This document shows positions 51,971-60,274 of a stretch of 64,000 bases of DNA, piece after piece. Origin of the DNA: Pelagimonas sp. GTDB lineage: Bacteria > Pseudomonadota > Alphaproteobacteria > Rhodobacterales > Rhodobacteraceae. Under the pieces are notes generated by a model. It was not told the DNA's origin, did not search any database, and saw only the letters and a program-made list of their open reading frames with translations. Position 1 is the stretch's first letter; each line of letters starts with the position of its first letter. A program made the position numbers and the translations under genes. The stretch is from NCBI GenBank assembly GCA_025210455.1, contig JAOARQ010000057.1:62001-126000 (forward strand). The letters are read 5' to 3'.

Positions 51971-53314
51971 ATGTCCAGCCCCGGTGCGCCGATCCCGATG
52001 ACCTCCCGCAAATGCGGCCCGCTGAGCGGCGAGGCCCATGTGCCTGGGGATAAATCCATTTCGCATCGCTCTTTGATTTTTGGAGCCATGACAATTGGCG
52101 AAACCAAGGTCACAGGTCTGCTGGAAGGGCAGGATGTTCTGGATACCGCCAAGGCGATGCAGGCTTTTGGCGCGCAGATCGAAAAGAAGGGCGACACCTG
52201 GCATATCCATGGTGTGGGCGTCGGCGGCTTTCTTGAACCGGAAAATGTGATTGATTGCGGCAACTCTGGCACCGGTGTGCGTCTGATCATGGGCGCTATG
52301 GCGACCTCTGATATCACGGCAACCTTTACCGGTGACGCCAGCCTGAATGGTCGTCCGATGGCGCGAGTGACTGATCCGCTGGCGCTGTTTGGGGCAAAAT
52401 CCTATGGCCGCACCGGGGGCCGTCTGCCGATGACAATCGTCGGGGCCAAAGATCCGATCCCGGTCAGTTACACCTCGCCGGTGCCGTCGGCGCAAGTGAA
52501 ATCAGCGGTGCTGTTGGCGGGGCTGAATGCGCCGGGCGAAACTGTGGTGATTGAACGCGAAGCCACCCGTGACCATTCTGAACGCATGCTGGCAGGCTTT
52601 GGCGCGCAGATTTCGACCGAAGTGACTAATGAAGGCCGGGTGATCACCCTTCAGGGGCGCCCGGAGTTCAAACCGCAGACCATTGCGGTGCCACGTGATC
52701 CCAGCTCGGCGGCCTTCCCGGTCTGCGCGGCGCTGATCACCGAAGGATCGGATGTGCTGGTGCCCAACATCGGGCTGAACCCCACCCGCGCGGGGCTGTT
52801 CACCACGCTGCGTGAAATGGGGGCGGATCTGACCTATGAAAACGAACGCGAAGAAGGCGGCGAACCCGCAGCCGATCTGCGCGCGCGTTTCTCGCCCAAC
52901 CTGAAAGGGATCGAAGTCCCACCTCACCGTGCGGCCTCTATGATTGATGAATACCCTGTTCTGTCTGTTGTGGCGGCTTTTGCCGAGGGCAAAACCCATA
53001 TGCCGGGCGTGAAAGAGCTGCGGGTCAAGGAATCCGACCGTATTGATGCCATGGCACGGGGGCTGCGCGCAGCCGGTGTGCAGGTGGATGAAGGGGAAGA
53101 CTGGTGGACAGTGCATGGCCGCGGTTTTGGCAATGTCAAAGGCGGCGTAACCTGCGAAAGCTTCCTCGATCACCGCATTGCCATGTCGTTTATGGTGATG
53201 GGCATGGCCACTGAAAACCCGATGCGCGTGGATGATGGCGGGCCGATCGCTACTTCGTTCCCGATCTTTGAAAGCCTGATGGCGGGGCTTGGCGCGCAGG
53301 TCTCGCGCGACTGA
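51971..53314 (+). CDS. aroA: 5-enolpyruvylshikimate-3-phosphate synthase
   Basis: Shikimate-pathway enzyme of 447 residues that joins PEP to shikimate 3-phosphate. [14 protein letters not shown] at the N-terminus and [15 protein letters not shown] near residue 95 are EPSP synthase signatures, and the sequence resembles the alphaproteobacterial class II type. Start 51971 follows AAGGAG at 11 nt; the frame is open from 51851. A small membrane-protein gene and cmk follow on the same strand. Confidence 0.94.
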   Translation: MSSPGAPIPMTSRKCGPLSGEAHVPGDKSISHRSLIFGAMTIGETKVTGLLEGQDVLDTAKAMQAFGAQIEKKGDTWHIHGVGVGGFLEPENVIDCGNSGTGVRLIMGAMATSDITATFTGDASLNGRPMARVTDPLALFGAKSYGRTGGRLPMTIVGAKDPIPVSYTSPVPSAQVKSAVLLAGLNAPGETVVIEREATRDHSERMLAGFGAQISTEVTNEGRVITLQGRPEFKPQTIAVPRDPSSAAFPVCAALITEGSDVLVPNIGLNPTRAGLFTTLREMGADLTYENEREEGGEPAADLRARFSPNLKGIEVPPHRAASMIDEYPVLSVVAAFAEGKTHMPGVKELRVKESDRIDAMARGLRAAGVQVDEGEDWWTVHGRGFGNVKGGVTCESFLDHRIAMSFMVMGMATENPMRVDDGGPIATSFPIFESLMAGLGAQVSRD

Positions 53315-53321
53315 CGGACGA

Positions 53322-53822
53322 TTGAAGCAAACCGCGATCATACTTACGGCTTTGGCCGCCGCGCTTTATCTTGCGCTGTTGTGGATCTCGTTTGCCCATG
53401 TGATGTCTGAAACGGGCAGCCCGGTGCTGGATGTCCGTTTCTATTATTCCTTTGAACAGGCGTATGATTTCATCAAAACGGTTGAACAGCAGCCGGGGCA
53501 GACGGCCCTTGGGATTTTGTTGGTCGAACTGCGCCTGCTTGATACGTTTTTCCCGGTGATCTTGATGCTGGCCGGGCTGGCCTGGACGCGGGTTTGGGAA
53601 ACGGGCCCAAAGCGCCTGTATGCCGCGTTGCCACTGATTGCCTATGCGGTCAGCGACCTGCTGGAAAATGCACAGGTTGGGCTGTTGCTGTCGTCTGGCT
53701 CTGAACAGATTACCGCCCAGATGGTGCAACGGGCCAGCACATATACCACTGCGAAATGGGCCTTTGTCGTGCTGTCTGTTTTAGCTTTGATCTGGCTCTT
53801 TCGCCGCCGCACCCCCACGTAG
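53322..53822 (+). CDS. Hypothetical membrane protein, 166 residues
   Basis: Four hydrophobic segments are seen ([72 protein letters not shown]). I do not recognise a named family. The start is TTG 53322, or TTG 53289 overlapping aroA; neither has a strong ribosome site. It lies 11 bp before cmk, so aroA, this gene and cmk are probably cotranscribed. Confidence 0.65.
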   Translation: MKQTAIILTALAAALYLALLWISFAHVMSETGSPVLDVRFYYSFEQAYDFIKTVEQQPGQTALGILLVELRLLDTFFPVILMLAGLAWTRVWETGPKRLYAALPLIAYAVSDLLENAQVGLLLSSGSEQITAQMVQRASTYTTAKWAFVVLSVLALIWLFRRRTPT

Positions 53823-53833
53823 GAGATTTCTGC

Positions 53834-54442
53834 ATGAGTTTTGCAATCGCAATTGATGGGCCTGCCGCTGCTGGCAAAGGCACAATCAGCAAGGCTGTCG
53901 CCAGCCATTTTGGATTTGCCCATCTGGATACCGGATTGCTGTATCGTGCGGTGGGGAAGAAGATGCTGACCGGGTTAGAGCCTGTCGAGGCGGCTAAAAC
54001 CCTGACGCCAGAGGATCTGGAGCGCGATGATCTGCGCACCCCTGAGGTGGCGCAGGCCGCGTCAAAGGTGGCGGCGATCCCAGAGGTGCGCGCGGCGCTG
54101 GTTGATTTCCAACGTGCTTTTGCACGGCGCGCAGGCGGCGCCGTTCTGGATGGGCGTGACATTGGCACAGTCATCTGCCCCGATGCCGAGGCCAAGCTAT
54201 ATGTCACCGCCAGTGCTGAAGTGCGGGCCAAACGTCGCTTTGATGAGCTGTCAGCCAAGGGCATGGATGTCGTGTTTGAAACCGTTTTGCAGGATGTAAA
54301 AGAACGCGATGCCCGCGATATGAACCGGGCAGATGCGCCGCTGAAACCTGCGCAAGATGCTGTGCAGATTGACACCTCGGATCTGAGTATTGATGCGGCA
54401 GTGGCTGCCGCTATTCAGGCCATCGAAACGCGTCAGGGCTGA
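53834..54442 (+). CDS. cmk: Cytidylate kinase
   Basis: Nucleoside monophosphate kinase of 202 residues that phosphorylates CMP and dCMP. The ATP loop [17 protein letters not shown] is at about residues 8-24; [10 protein letters not shown] and [20 protein letters not shown] follow as expected. AGGAG precedes the start at 53834. It is the last gene of a rightward run from aroA and ends in a bidirectional hairpin. Confidence 0.96.
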   Translation: MSFAIAIDGPAAAGKGTISKAVASHFGFAHLDTGLLYRAVGKKMLTGLEPVEAAKTLTPEDLERDDLRTPEVAQAASKVAAIPEVRAALVDFQRAFARRAGGAVLDGRDIGTVICPDAEAKLYVTASAEVRAKRRFDELSAKGMDVVFETVLQDVKERDARDMNRADAPLKPAQDAVQIDTSDLSIDAAVAAAIQAIETRQG

Positions 54443-54451
54443 GATGCGAAT

Positions 54452-54478
54452 TAGGCCGCCCCGGGGTTGGGCGGCCTA
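54452..54478. terminator. Hairpin between cmk and the permease gene
   Basis: TAGGCCGCCC (54452-54461) and GGGCGGCCTA (54469-54478) form a perfect 10-bp stem with loop CGGGGTT between two converging genes. Both sides lack a long T run, but the stem is strong; likely a bidirectional end. Confidence 0.65.
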
Positions 54479-54495
54479 TGGTTTAAGCTTGGTGT

Positions 54496-55854
54496 TTAAT
54501 CCAGATTGTCTGGCAGGATCATGTTCAGGATGATCGCCAGTGCCGCAGCGGGCAGCAAGCCGGAGGTCATCAGGATCTTGGCGGTTGCAGGCAGATGCTG
54601 CAGGGCATCTGGCTCAAGCTGAAGGCCAAGGCCGACAGACAGGGAAATCGCAAAGATCACCATGTTGCGGCGGCTCCAATCAACATCTGACAGCATGTTG
54701 ATACCGGCCGCAGCCACCATGCCAAACATCACGATCACACCGCCGCCCAGCACATTGATCGGAATGGTGCGAATGATGGCGCCGATCAGCGGAACACAGC
54801 CGCACAGGATCAGGAACAGCGCGCCGATGGTCACCACGTGGCGGCTCATGATGCCGGTCATGGAAATCAGGCCGACGTTCTGGCTGAAGGATGTATTGGG
54901 CAGGCCGCCAAACAGGCCGGCAATCGCTGTGCCCAGACCATCTGCATAGGTCGCTCCGCTGACCTCTTTATCGGTGGCTTCGCGCCCTGCGCCGCCTTTG
55001 GTGATGCCCGAACAGTCGCCCACGGTTTCAATCGCGGAAATCACCGCCATGAAACACATGCCGATCACGATGGCCCAGTTGATCTCAAACCCCCATTTAA
55101 AGGGCTGTGGCAAAGCAAAAAGCGCGGCCTTGCCGACATTGCCAAAATTGACCTGACCCATCATCAGCGCCACAATATAACCCACGATGATGCCCACCAG
55201 TACGGCAGCCACGCTTAGCATACCTTTGGTGAAGAACTTCAGCGCCAGCGTCACTGCAATCACCACAATGGCAGGGCCCCACATGGCAAGGGTGCCATAG
55301 GCTTCTTTGCCCTTTAGTGGAACGCCACCAGCAGAGTACTGGATGCCCACCTTCACCAGCGCAAGACCGATCATCAGAACGATCAGGCCAGTCACCAGCG
55401 GCGGCAGCGCAAAGCGGATGCGGCCAATCACAGTGCCCAGCAGGAAATGAAACACGCCGCCGATCACGACACCGGCCATCAGCCCGCCCATGGCGACGGT
55501 GCCCTGTCCGGCCACTGCAGGAATCATCACTGGCAAAAAGGCAAAGCTTGTGCCCTGCACAATCGGCAGTCGCGCGCCCACCGGCCCCATGCCAATGGTC
55601 TGAAACAGCGTGGCGATCCCGGCAAACAGCATCGACATCTGGATCATATAGGTCATGTCGGGGAACCCCAACGCGCCCTGATCTGAGCCAAAGCCAAAGC
55701 CCGCTGCCCCGGCAATGATAATCGCGGGGGTCACATTTGAAACGAACATCGCCAGCACATGCTGGATGCCCAGCGGCACAGCCTGTGTCAATGGGGGTGT
55801 ATAATTCGGGTCCGCCAATTGTTCTGGCGTCCCGAGCGATGAAGCTTGGGTCAT
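54496..55854 (-). CDS. NCS2 nucleobase permease, probably urate/xanthine type
   Basis: Inner-membrane symporter of 452 residues with about 12-14 hydrophobic segments. The NAT signature QNVGLISMTG is present in the expected place, along with the TM stretch FGFGSDQGALGF near the N-terminus. NCS2 carriers import uracil, xanthine or urate. It is last in the ureide-degradation unit, which favours a purine substrate over uracil. allA lies 63 bp upstream. Confidence 0.87.
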   Translation of the reverse strand: MTQASSLGTPEQLADPNYTPPLTQAVPLGIQHVLAMFVSNVTPAIIIAGAAGFGFGSDQGALGFPDMTYMIQMSMLFAGIATLFQTIGMGPVGARLPIVQGTSFAFLPVMIPAVAGQGTVAMGGLMAGVVIGGVFHFLLGTVIGRIRFALPPLVTGLIVLMIGLALVKVGIQYSAGGVPLKGKEAYGTLAMWGPAIVVIAVTLALKFFTKGMLSVAAVLVGIIVGYIVALMMGQVNFGNVGKAALFALPQPFKWGFEINWAIVIGMCFMAVISAIETVGDCSGITKGGAGREATDKEVSGATYADGLGTAIAGLFGGLPNTSFSQNVGLISMTGIMSRHVVTIGALFLILCGCVPLIGAIIRTIPINVLGGGVIVMFGMVAAAGINMLSDVDWSRRNMVIFAISLSVGLGLQLEPDALQHLPATAKILMTSGLLPAAALAIILNMILPDNLD

Positions 55855-55917
55855 TCTTTGTCCTTCCGGTTGGTTGGCAGCCGCCTTCTTTTGGGTGGTC
55901 CGCCGTTGGGTGGGCCA

Positions 55918-56403
55918 TTAAGGCCCGGTGATCAGCACAGGCTCTTGTAGCCAATGCTCTTCAAGGTTGGCTGTGTTGCCGATCCGATCAACCACAGCAA
56001 ATAGGCCCGGCGCCTTCAAGGGTGTCAGCACCCCGTGCCATGTGCCCTGATGAAAATTGATGCACTGCCCGGGGGCAGCGATAAAAGCATGAACAGTTCC
56101 TGGCGTCGGGCCTGCCTCGGCCACGATCACCAGCCAGGGGTTCTGATGCATCGGAACGAATGCCTGTGATCCCTCGGGATGGCGTTCCAGCAACTCCAGA
56201 GTATAGGGCAGGCTGCGCGGTTCCGCGTTAAACAGGCTGATGCCCGCGCGGGCGTCAGCGCCGAACTCCAGCTGCGCCTGATCATGAAACCGGGCGCATT
56301 TGCCCTGATTGATGATCTTATACGCCGATCCCGCGCATTCCATCACATCGCCAAATGGCGCAAAGGCGCTGCGGGTGAGGGGCTGTGCGGTCAAAGTCGG
56401 CAT
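55918..56403 (-). CDS. allA: Ureidoglycolate lyase
   Basis: Enzyme of 161 residues that splits ureidoglycolate to glyoxylate and urea. AFAPFGDVMECAG near the N-terminus and the conserved FHQGTWHGVLTPL region are diagnostic of AllA. The start at 56403 lies just after GAAAGATC; the frame is open to 56475. A GC-rich hairpin (56424-56447) lies between it and the upstream allE-type gene. The permease gene follows. Confidence 0.93.
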   Translation of the reverse strand: MPTLTAQPLTRSAFAPFGDVMECAGSAYKIINQGKCARFHDQAQLEFGADARAGISLFNAEPRSLPYTLELLERHPEGSQAFVPMHQNPWLVIVAEAGPTPGTVHAFIAAPGQCINFHQGTWHGVLTPLKAPGLFAVVDRIGNTANLEEHWLQEPVLITGP

Positions 56404-56484
56404 GGCATGATCTTTCAAATATTGGCGGGGGCGCTTTCCCCACCGCCTTACGTGGCCCCGGAGTTTTCCGGGCAAGATGAAACG

Positions 56485-57321
56485 CTAAAGGGTTAGCGCG
56501 GGGTGTCGATTGACATCTTTATACAAGAGGTAGCGGAAAGGCTCATTGCCGGTGGCGATACAGGCCTGCGGGCAAAAGGCGCGCAGCCACATGAAATCAC
56601 CGGGGCCAACATCGACCCAGTCTTTGTTCAACAGATAGCGCGCGGTGCCCTGCAAAACATAGAGCCCGTGTTCCATCACATGGGTCTCCGCAAAGGGGAT
56701 GCGTCCGCCGGGCAGGAAGGTGACGATATTGAAGTGCATATCATGGCGCAGATCATTTGGATCAACAAAGCGCGTTGTGCCCCATTTGCCTGTATTGGGC
56801 ATCCAGTTGATATCTGCCTCATCATCATGGGTGACAAAAGCCGTCGGCATTTCGATGTCGTGGGCAGGTTCCCAGCGCTTGCGCAGCCAATGCAGGCAGA
56901 GCGCTTGGGTGCCGTTGTTGTGGATTTGCCAAGTGCTGCCTGCGGGAACATAGGCATAGCTGCCACTGGACAGGGGATGCGCCCTGCCGTCGATTGTCAG
57001 GATGCCACTGCCCGATGTGATTAGCAGCGCCGCTTGCGCCAGAGGATCAGGTTCGGGCGTGTCTGATCCGCCTCCGGGCGCGATTTCGACTGCATATTGC
57101 GCGAATGTTTCGGCAAAGCCGGTCAGCGGGCGGGCAATGATCCAGGCGCGGGTATCGCGCCAGCCCGGCAGCAGCGAGGTTACGATATCGCGCATGGTCA
57201 GCGCTGGGATCACCGCATAGCTTTCTGTAAAGATCGCGCTGCCTTCGGGATTGACCGATTGATCAGGTAGGCCACCGGGGGGGAATGCATAGCTGCGCGG
57301 GCCAATGTTCTGGGTGCTCAT
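56485..57321 (-). CDS. allE: (S)-ureidoglycine aminohydrolase
   Basis: Bicupin protein of 278 residues of the YlbA/UGHY family, which removes ammonia from (S)-ureidoglycine to give ureidoglycolate. Two cupin halves are visible; the second has HVMEHGLYVLQGTARYLLN and the C-terminal WLRAFCPQACIATG typical of the family. The ATG overlaps the stop of the puuE-uraD gene by 4 bp. Allantoate amidohydrolase, the enzyme just before this step, is not in the window. Confidence 0.92.
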   Translation of the reverse strand: MSTQNIGPRSYAFPPGGLPDQSVNPEGSAIFTESYAVIPALTMRDIVTSLLPGWRDTRAWIIARPLTGFAETFAQYAVEIAPGGGSDTPEPDPLAQAALLITSGSGILTIDGRAHPLSSGSYAYVPAGSTWQIHNNGTQALCLHWLRKRWEPAHDIEMPTAFVTHDDEADINWMPNTGKWGTTRFVDPNDLRHDMHFNIVTFLPGGRIPFAETHVMEHGLYVLQGTARYLLNKDWVDVGPGDFMWLRAFCPQACIATGNEPFRYLLYKDVNRHPALTL

Positions 57322-58730
57322 AGCATATCCTCCAGCCGCAGGCGGGCGATGCGTTCGACCTGACGGCAGGCTTCGTCAAACTCGGTTTCAGTGTCATTCG
57401 AGATGCGGCGCTCAAAGGCTGCCAGAATGCCCGCTTTGTCAAAGTCGCGTACAGCGATGATGAAGGGGAACCCATGTTTATCCACATAGGCGCTGTTCAG
57501 TTCGGTAAACCGGTTGCGTTCACCATCTGTTAGCGCATCCAGCCCGGCGCTGGCCTGCTCTGAGGTGCTTTCAGCTGTCAGCCGTTTGGCCTGCGCCAGC
57601 TTGCCCGCCAGATCCGGGTGAGCGTGCAGCACGCCCAGCCGTTCGTCATGGCTGGCCGAGCGGAACATGCGGGCAAGCGCATTATGTAGCCCGGCAGGGC
57701 GGTCATGGGCCGGGCCAAGCTCTAGATCAAAGGCGCGCTCTGCGATCCAGGCAGAGTGTTCGAATATGCCACCAAAGCGAGAGACAAAGGTGTTGCGATC
57801 CATCTCAGAAGGGCGGTCGCGCTGTGCAGGCGGGTGGGTGCGCGCCCAATGATCCGCGATGTCGATGCGGCGCGGGATCCAGACACCGTCATGGGCCTGA
57901 ATATGCTGGATAAAGCGTTTGAGCCCCGCAATCTTGCCCGGGCGCCCAATCAGGCGGCAATGCAGACCGATGGACATCATCGCAGGCTGACCTTCGCAGC
58001 CTTCTGCATAAAGCGTATCAAAGGTATCTATCAGATATTCTTCGAAATCCTGACCCGTGACCCAACCGGGGCTGCCAGAAAAGCGCATGTCATTGGCTTC
58101 CAGCGTATAGGGGATGATCAGCTGATCGCGCCCATCAATGTTGCGCCAATAGGGCAGATCGTCGTCGTAGGTGTCTGAAATATAATCAAAAGCACCGGTT
58201 TGCGCGGTCAGCGCGACGGTGTTCATGGAACAGCGCCCCGTGTACCAGCCACGCGGGGCTTCGCCCACCACTTCGGTGTGCAGGCGGATGGCCTCGGCGA
58301 TCTGGGCGCGCTCTTCTTCTTCGGGCATGTCCCTGTGTTCGATCCACTTCAGCCCGTGACTGGCGATTTCCCAACCTGCGGATTTCATCGCCTCGACCTG
58401 TTCGGGCGATCGGGCCAGCGCGCTGGCGACGCCGTAAATAGTCAGGGGGATCTGCGCCTGTGTGAACAGCCGGTGCAGCCGCCAGAACCCGGCACGCGCG
58501 CCGTATTCATAGATCGATTCCATGTTCCAATGGCGCTGATTGGGCCAGGGGGCAGCACCGGGAATATCTGAAAGAAACCCCTCAGATCCGCCATCGCCGT
58601 GCAAGAGATTGTTTTCACCACCCTCTTCGTAGTTCAGCACAAATTGTACGGCCACTTTCGCCCCACCGGGCCACTTTGGATCCGGTCGATTTGGCCCATA
58701 GCCTGACATGTCACGCGGATAACGGTTCAT
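57318..58730 (-). CDS. Allantoinase PuuE fused to OHCU decarboxylase UraD
   Basis: Bifunctional enzyme of 470 residues. The first about 300 form the PuuE polysaccharide-deacetylase-like allantoinase (YGPNRPDPKWPGGAKVAVQF, WEIASHGLKWIEHRDMPEEE). The last about 165 form UraD (FVSRFGGIFEHSAWIAERAF, HPDLAGKLAQAKRL, NSAYVDKHGFPFIIAVR). UraD makes (S)-allantoin from OHCU, and PuuE opens it to allantoate, so one chain does two successive steps. The start at 58730 is preceded by GGGGAC; a GTG at 58748 is also open. It is divergent from uraH. Confidence 0.93.
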   Translation of the reverse strand: MNRYPRDMSGYGPNRPDPKWPGGAKVAVQFVLNYEEGGENNLLHGDGGSEGFLSDIPGAAPWPNQRHWNMESIYEYGARAGFWRLHRLFTQAQIPLTIYGVASALARSPEQVEAMKSAGWEIASHGLKWIEHRDMPEEEERAQIAEAIRLHTEVVGEAPRGWYTGRCSMNTVALTAQTGAFDYISDTYDDDLPYWRNIDGRDQLIIPYTLEANDMRFSGSPGWVTGQDFEEYLIDTFDTLYAEGCEGQPAMMSIGLHCRLIGRPGKIAGLKRFIQHIQAHDGVWIPRRIDIADHWARTHPPAQRDRPSEMDRNTFVSRFGGIFEHSAWIAERAFDLELGPAHDRPAGLHNALARMFRSASHDERLGVLHAHPDLAGKLAQAKRLTAESTSEQASAGLDALTDGERNRFTELNSAYVDKHGFPFIIAVRDFDKAGILAAFERRISNDTETEFDEACRQVERIARLRLEDML

Positions 58731-58855
58731 CTGGTCTTGTCCCCACACTGATTTTACATTTGTAATCCATGTAATCGCGAAGGATTTTCAATTATTTACA
58801 AAAGGACTTGTTGTGCCCGGATGCGGCAAGATCCTGAAAACGACAGGAGAGACAT

Positions 58856-59215
58856 ATGGCCGAAGGATATCTGACAACCCATGTACTGGATACCGCGCGC
58901 GGGTGCCCAGCTGAGGGGATTAAAATCGCGCTTTATCGGGTGAGCGGTAATTCACACAAAAAGATCGCCGAGACGGTGACCAACGCAGATGGGCGCACCG
59001 ATAGCCCGATCCTGCCCAAGGAAAAGTTCAAAGCGGGCATCTATGAACTGATTTTCTTTGCGGGTGATTATCTGCGTGCCAGCGGTCAGGCCGCGCAAGA
59101 GCCGCTGTTTCTGGATCAAATACCGATAAGATGTGGGTTGTCCGACCCTGAGGCACATTATCACGTGCCACTGTTGCTTTCGGCGCATGGCTATTCCACA
59201 TACCGGGGATCCTGA
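58856..59215 (+). CDS. uraH: 5-hydroxyisourate hydrolase (transthyretin-related)
   Basis: Transthyretin-like protein of 119 residues that hydrolyses HIU, the step before UraD. TTHVLDTARGCPAEGIKIAL opens the family, and the C-terminal tetrapeptide YRGS is the diagnostic ending. AGGAGAGACAT lies before the ATG. It is divergent from puuE-uraD and close to smpB on the same strand. Confidence 0.96.
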   Translation: MAEGYLTTHVLDTARGCPAEGIKIALYRVSGNSHKKIAETVTNADGRTDSPILPKEKFKAGIYELIFFAGDYLRASGQAAQEPLFLDQIPIRCGLSDPEAHYHVPLLLSAHGYSTYRGS

Positions 59216-59263
59216 TCCGGGGATGGTTTACTTGGGGCGGCAGAGTGATTATCTGTTCCTCCC

Positions 59264-59740
59264 ATGGCCAAGCAAAAGCAAAAATCAGATCCGAATTACA
59301 AGGTGATCGCCGAGAATCGGCGGGCGCGCTATGACTATGCCATTGATGATGATATCGAATGTGGCATTGTTCTGACCGGATCCGAGGTGAAATCCCTGCG
59401 CCAGACCTCATCGAATATCGCGGAAAGCTATGCCGCGGTCGAAGAGGGGGAACTGTGGCTGGTGAACTCTTACATTGCCCCTTACGAGAGGGCGATGTTC
59501 CCGCATAAGGAACGCCGCCGTCGCAAGCTGTTGGTGTCCAAGCGGGAACTATCGCGGCTATGGAATGAAACCCAGCGCAAGGGCATGACCCTTGTGCCGA
59601 TGGTTTTGTATTTCAATCACAAGGGGATCGCGAAGATCAAACTTGGGATCGCCAAAGGTAAGAAAAACCACGACAAACGCGAAACCGAGGCCAAGCGCGA
59701 CTGGGGACGCCAGAAGCAGCGTCTGCTGAAGCAGGGCTAA
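59264..59740 (+). CDS. smpB: SsrA-binding protein SmpB
   Basis: tmRNA-binding protein of 158 residues. [20 protein letters not shown] and [20 protein letters not shown] start the beta-barrel, and a basic C-terminal tail ([20 protein letters not shown]) reaches the decoding centre. It works with tmRNA to rescue stalled ribosomes. The space after it holds a T-tailed terminator that reads on the opposite strand. Confidence 0.96.
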   Translation: MAKQKQKSDPNYKVIAENRRARYDYAIDDDIECGIVLTGSEVKSLRQTSSNIAESYAAVEEGELWLVNSYIAPYERAMFPHKERRRRKLLVSKRELSRLWNETQRKGMTLVPMVLYFNHKGIAKIKLGIAKGKKNHDKRETEAKRDWGRQKQRLLKQG

Positions 59741-59784
59741 GTCACTGTCTGCAAACAGTTGTGCCCTTAATTCGGGCAGCGCGT

Positions 59785-59945
59785 AAAAAAAACCGGGGCA
59801 TGATGCCCCGGCTGCACTGATTACGCTTACCCAACCGGATAAAGCACGCTATCCTTCAACTTGTGACTGGTACCACCCAGACAAAACGTCTGATGTCACT
59901 CACCACCCACCCAGGCGGTTCAGGGCCGCCTGGCACCACTTATTC
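59785..59945 (-). ncRNA. Candidate small RNA, minus strand (boundaries approximate)
   Basis: A terminator reading leftward lies at 59811-59785: stem CCGGGG..CCCCGG followed by eight T's. No minus-strand coding gene ends there; the nearest is groEL, which has its own terminator. Upstream in the same direction come three more stems: GGATA/TATCC (59837-59854), CAGAC/GTCTG (59878-59892, enclosed by GTGAC/GTCAC) and a perfect 8-bp CCAGGCGG/CCGCCTGG (59911-59933). This is the pattern of a structured noncoding RNA about 160-220 nt long. The promoter is not clear. I do not recognise it as SRP RNA, RNase P or tmRNA. Confidence 0.5.
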
Positions 59946-60274
59946 CACGACCTTGATCCCCTCATATCCAGATGGGATGATAGGTCAGCCAAATGGATAG
60001 GTGATCAAAGGTTTCCCCATAAATCCGAGATCCAATAAACCCTGAAAGTGTTGAGAATTTCTTGCCCGCCATTGGCAAGGTATTGAAAAATATAATTGTT
60101 TTTTTGCCAACCTTGCGCGGCATTCGTGACGCTGTTGAGCTTGATTTTCCCCTGAAATGGTTAAAATCTACGGTGCAGATTAGGCGCGGTGTATTTTGGT
60201 GCAGGTGAAACAGTTTTGATTGGGGCTAGGTGGCCACGGGCATGTTGTTCGCCTGAGGCACTTGGAGAGCATTT
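59946..60274. other. Intergenic stretch upstream of the BTAD gene
   Basis: About 330 bp with no gene. It is notably AT-rich near 60080-60110 and holds an inverted repeat, TTGGCAA (60073-60079) and TTGCCAA (60104-60110), plus GCAAGGT/ACCTTGC just inside. It probably carries the promoter of the rightward regulator gene and that of the leftward RNA. Confidence 0.4.

Noticed and set aside
59793-59811. The GC hairpin as a terminator of smpB
   Set aside because: On the plus strand no T run follows; the A8/T8 tract is on the side that serves a minus-strand transcript.
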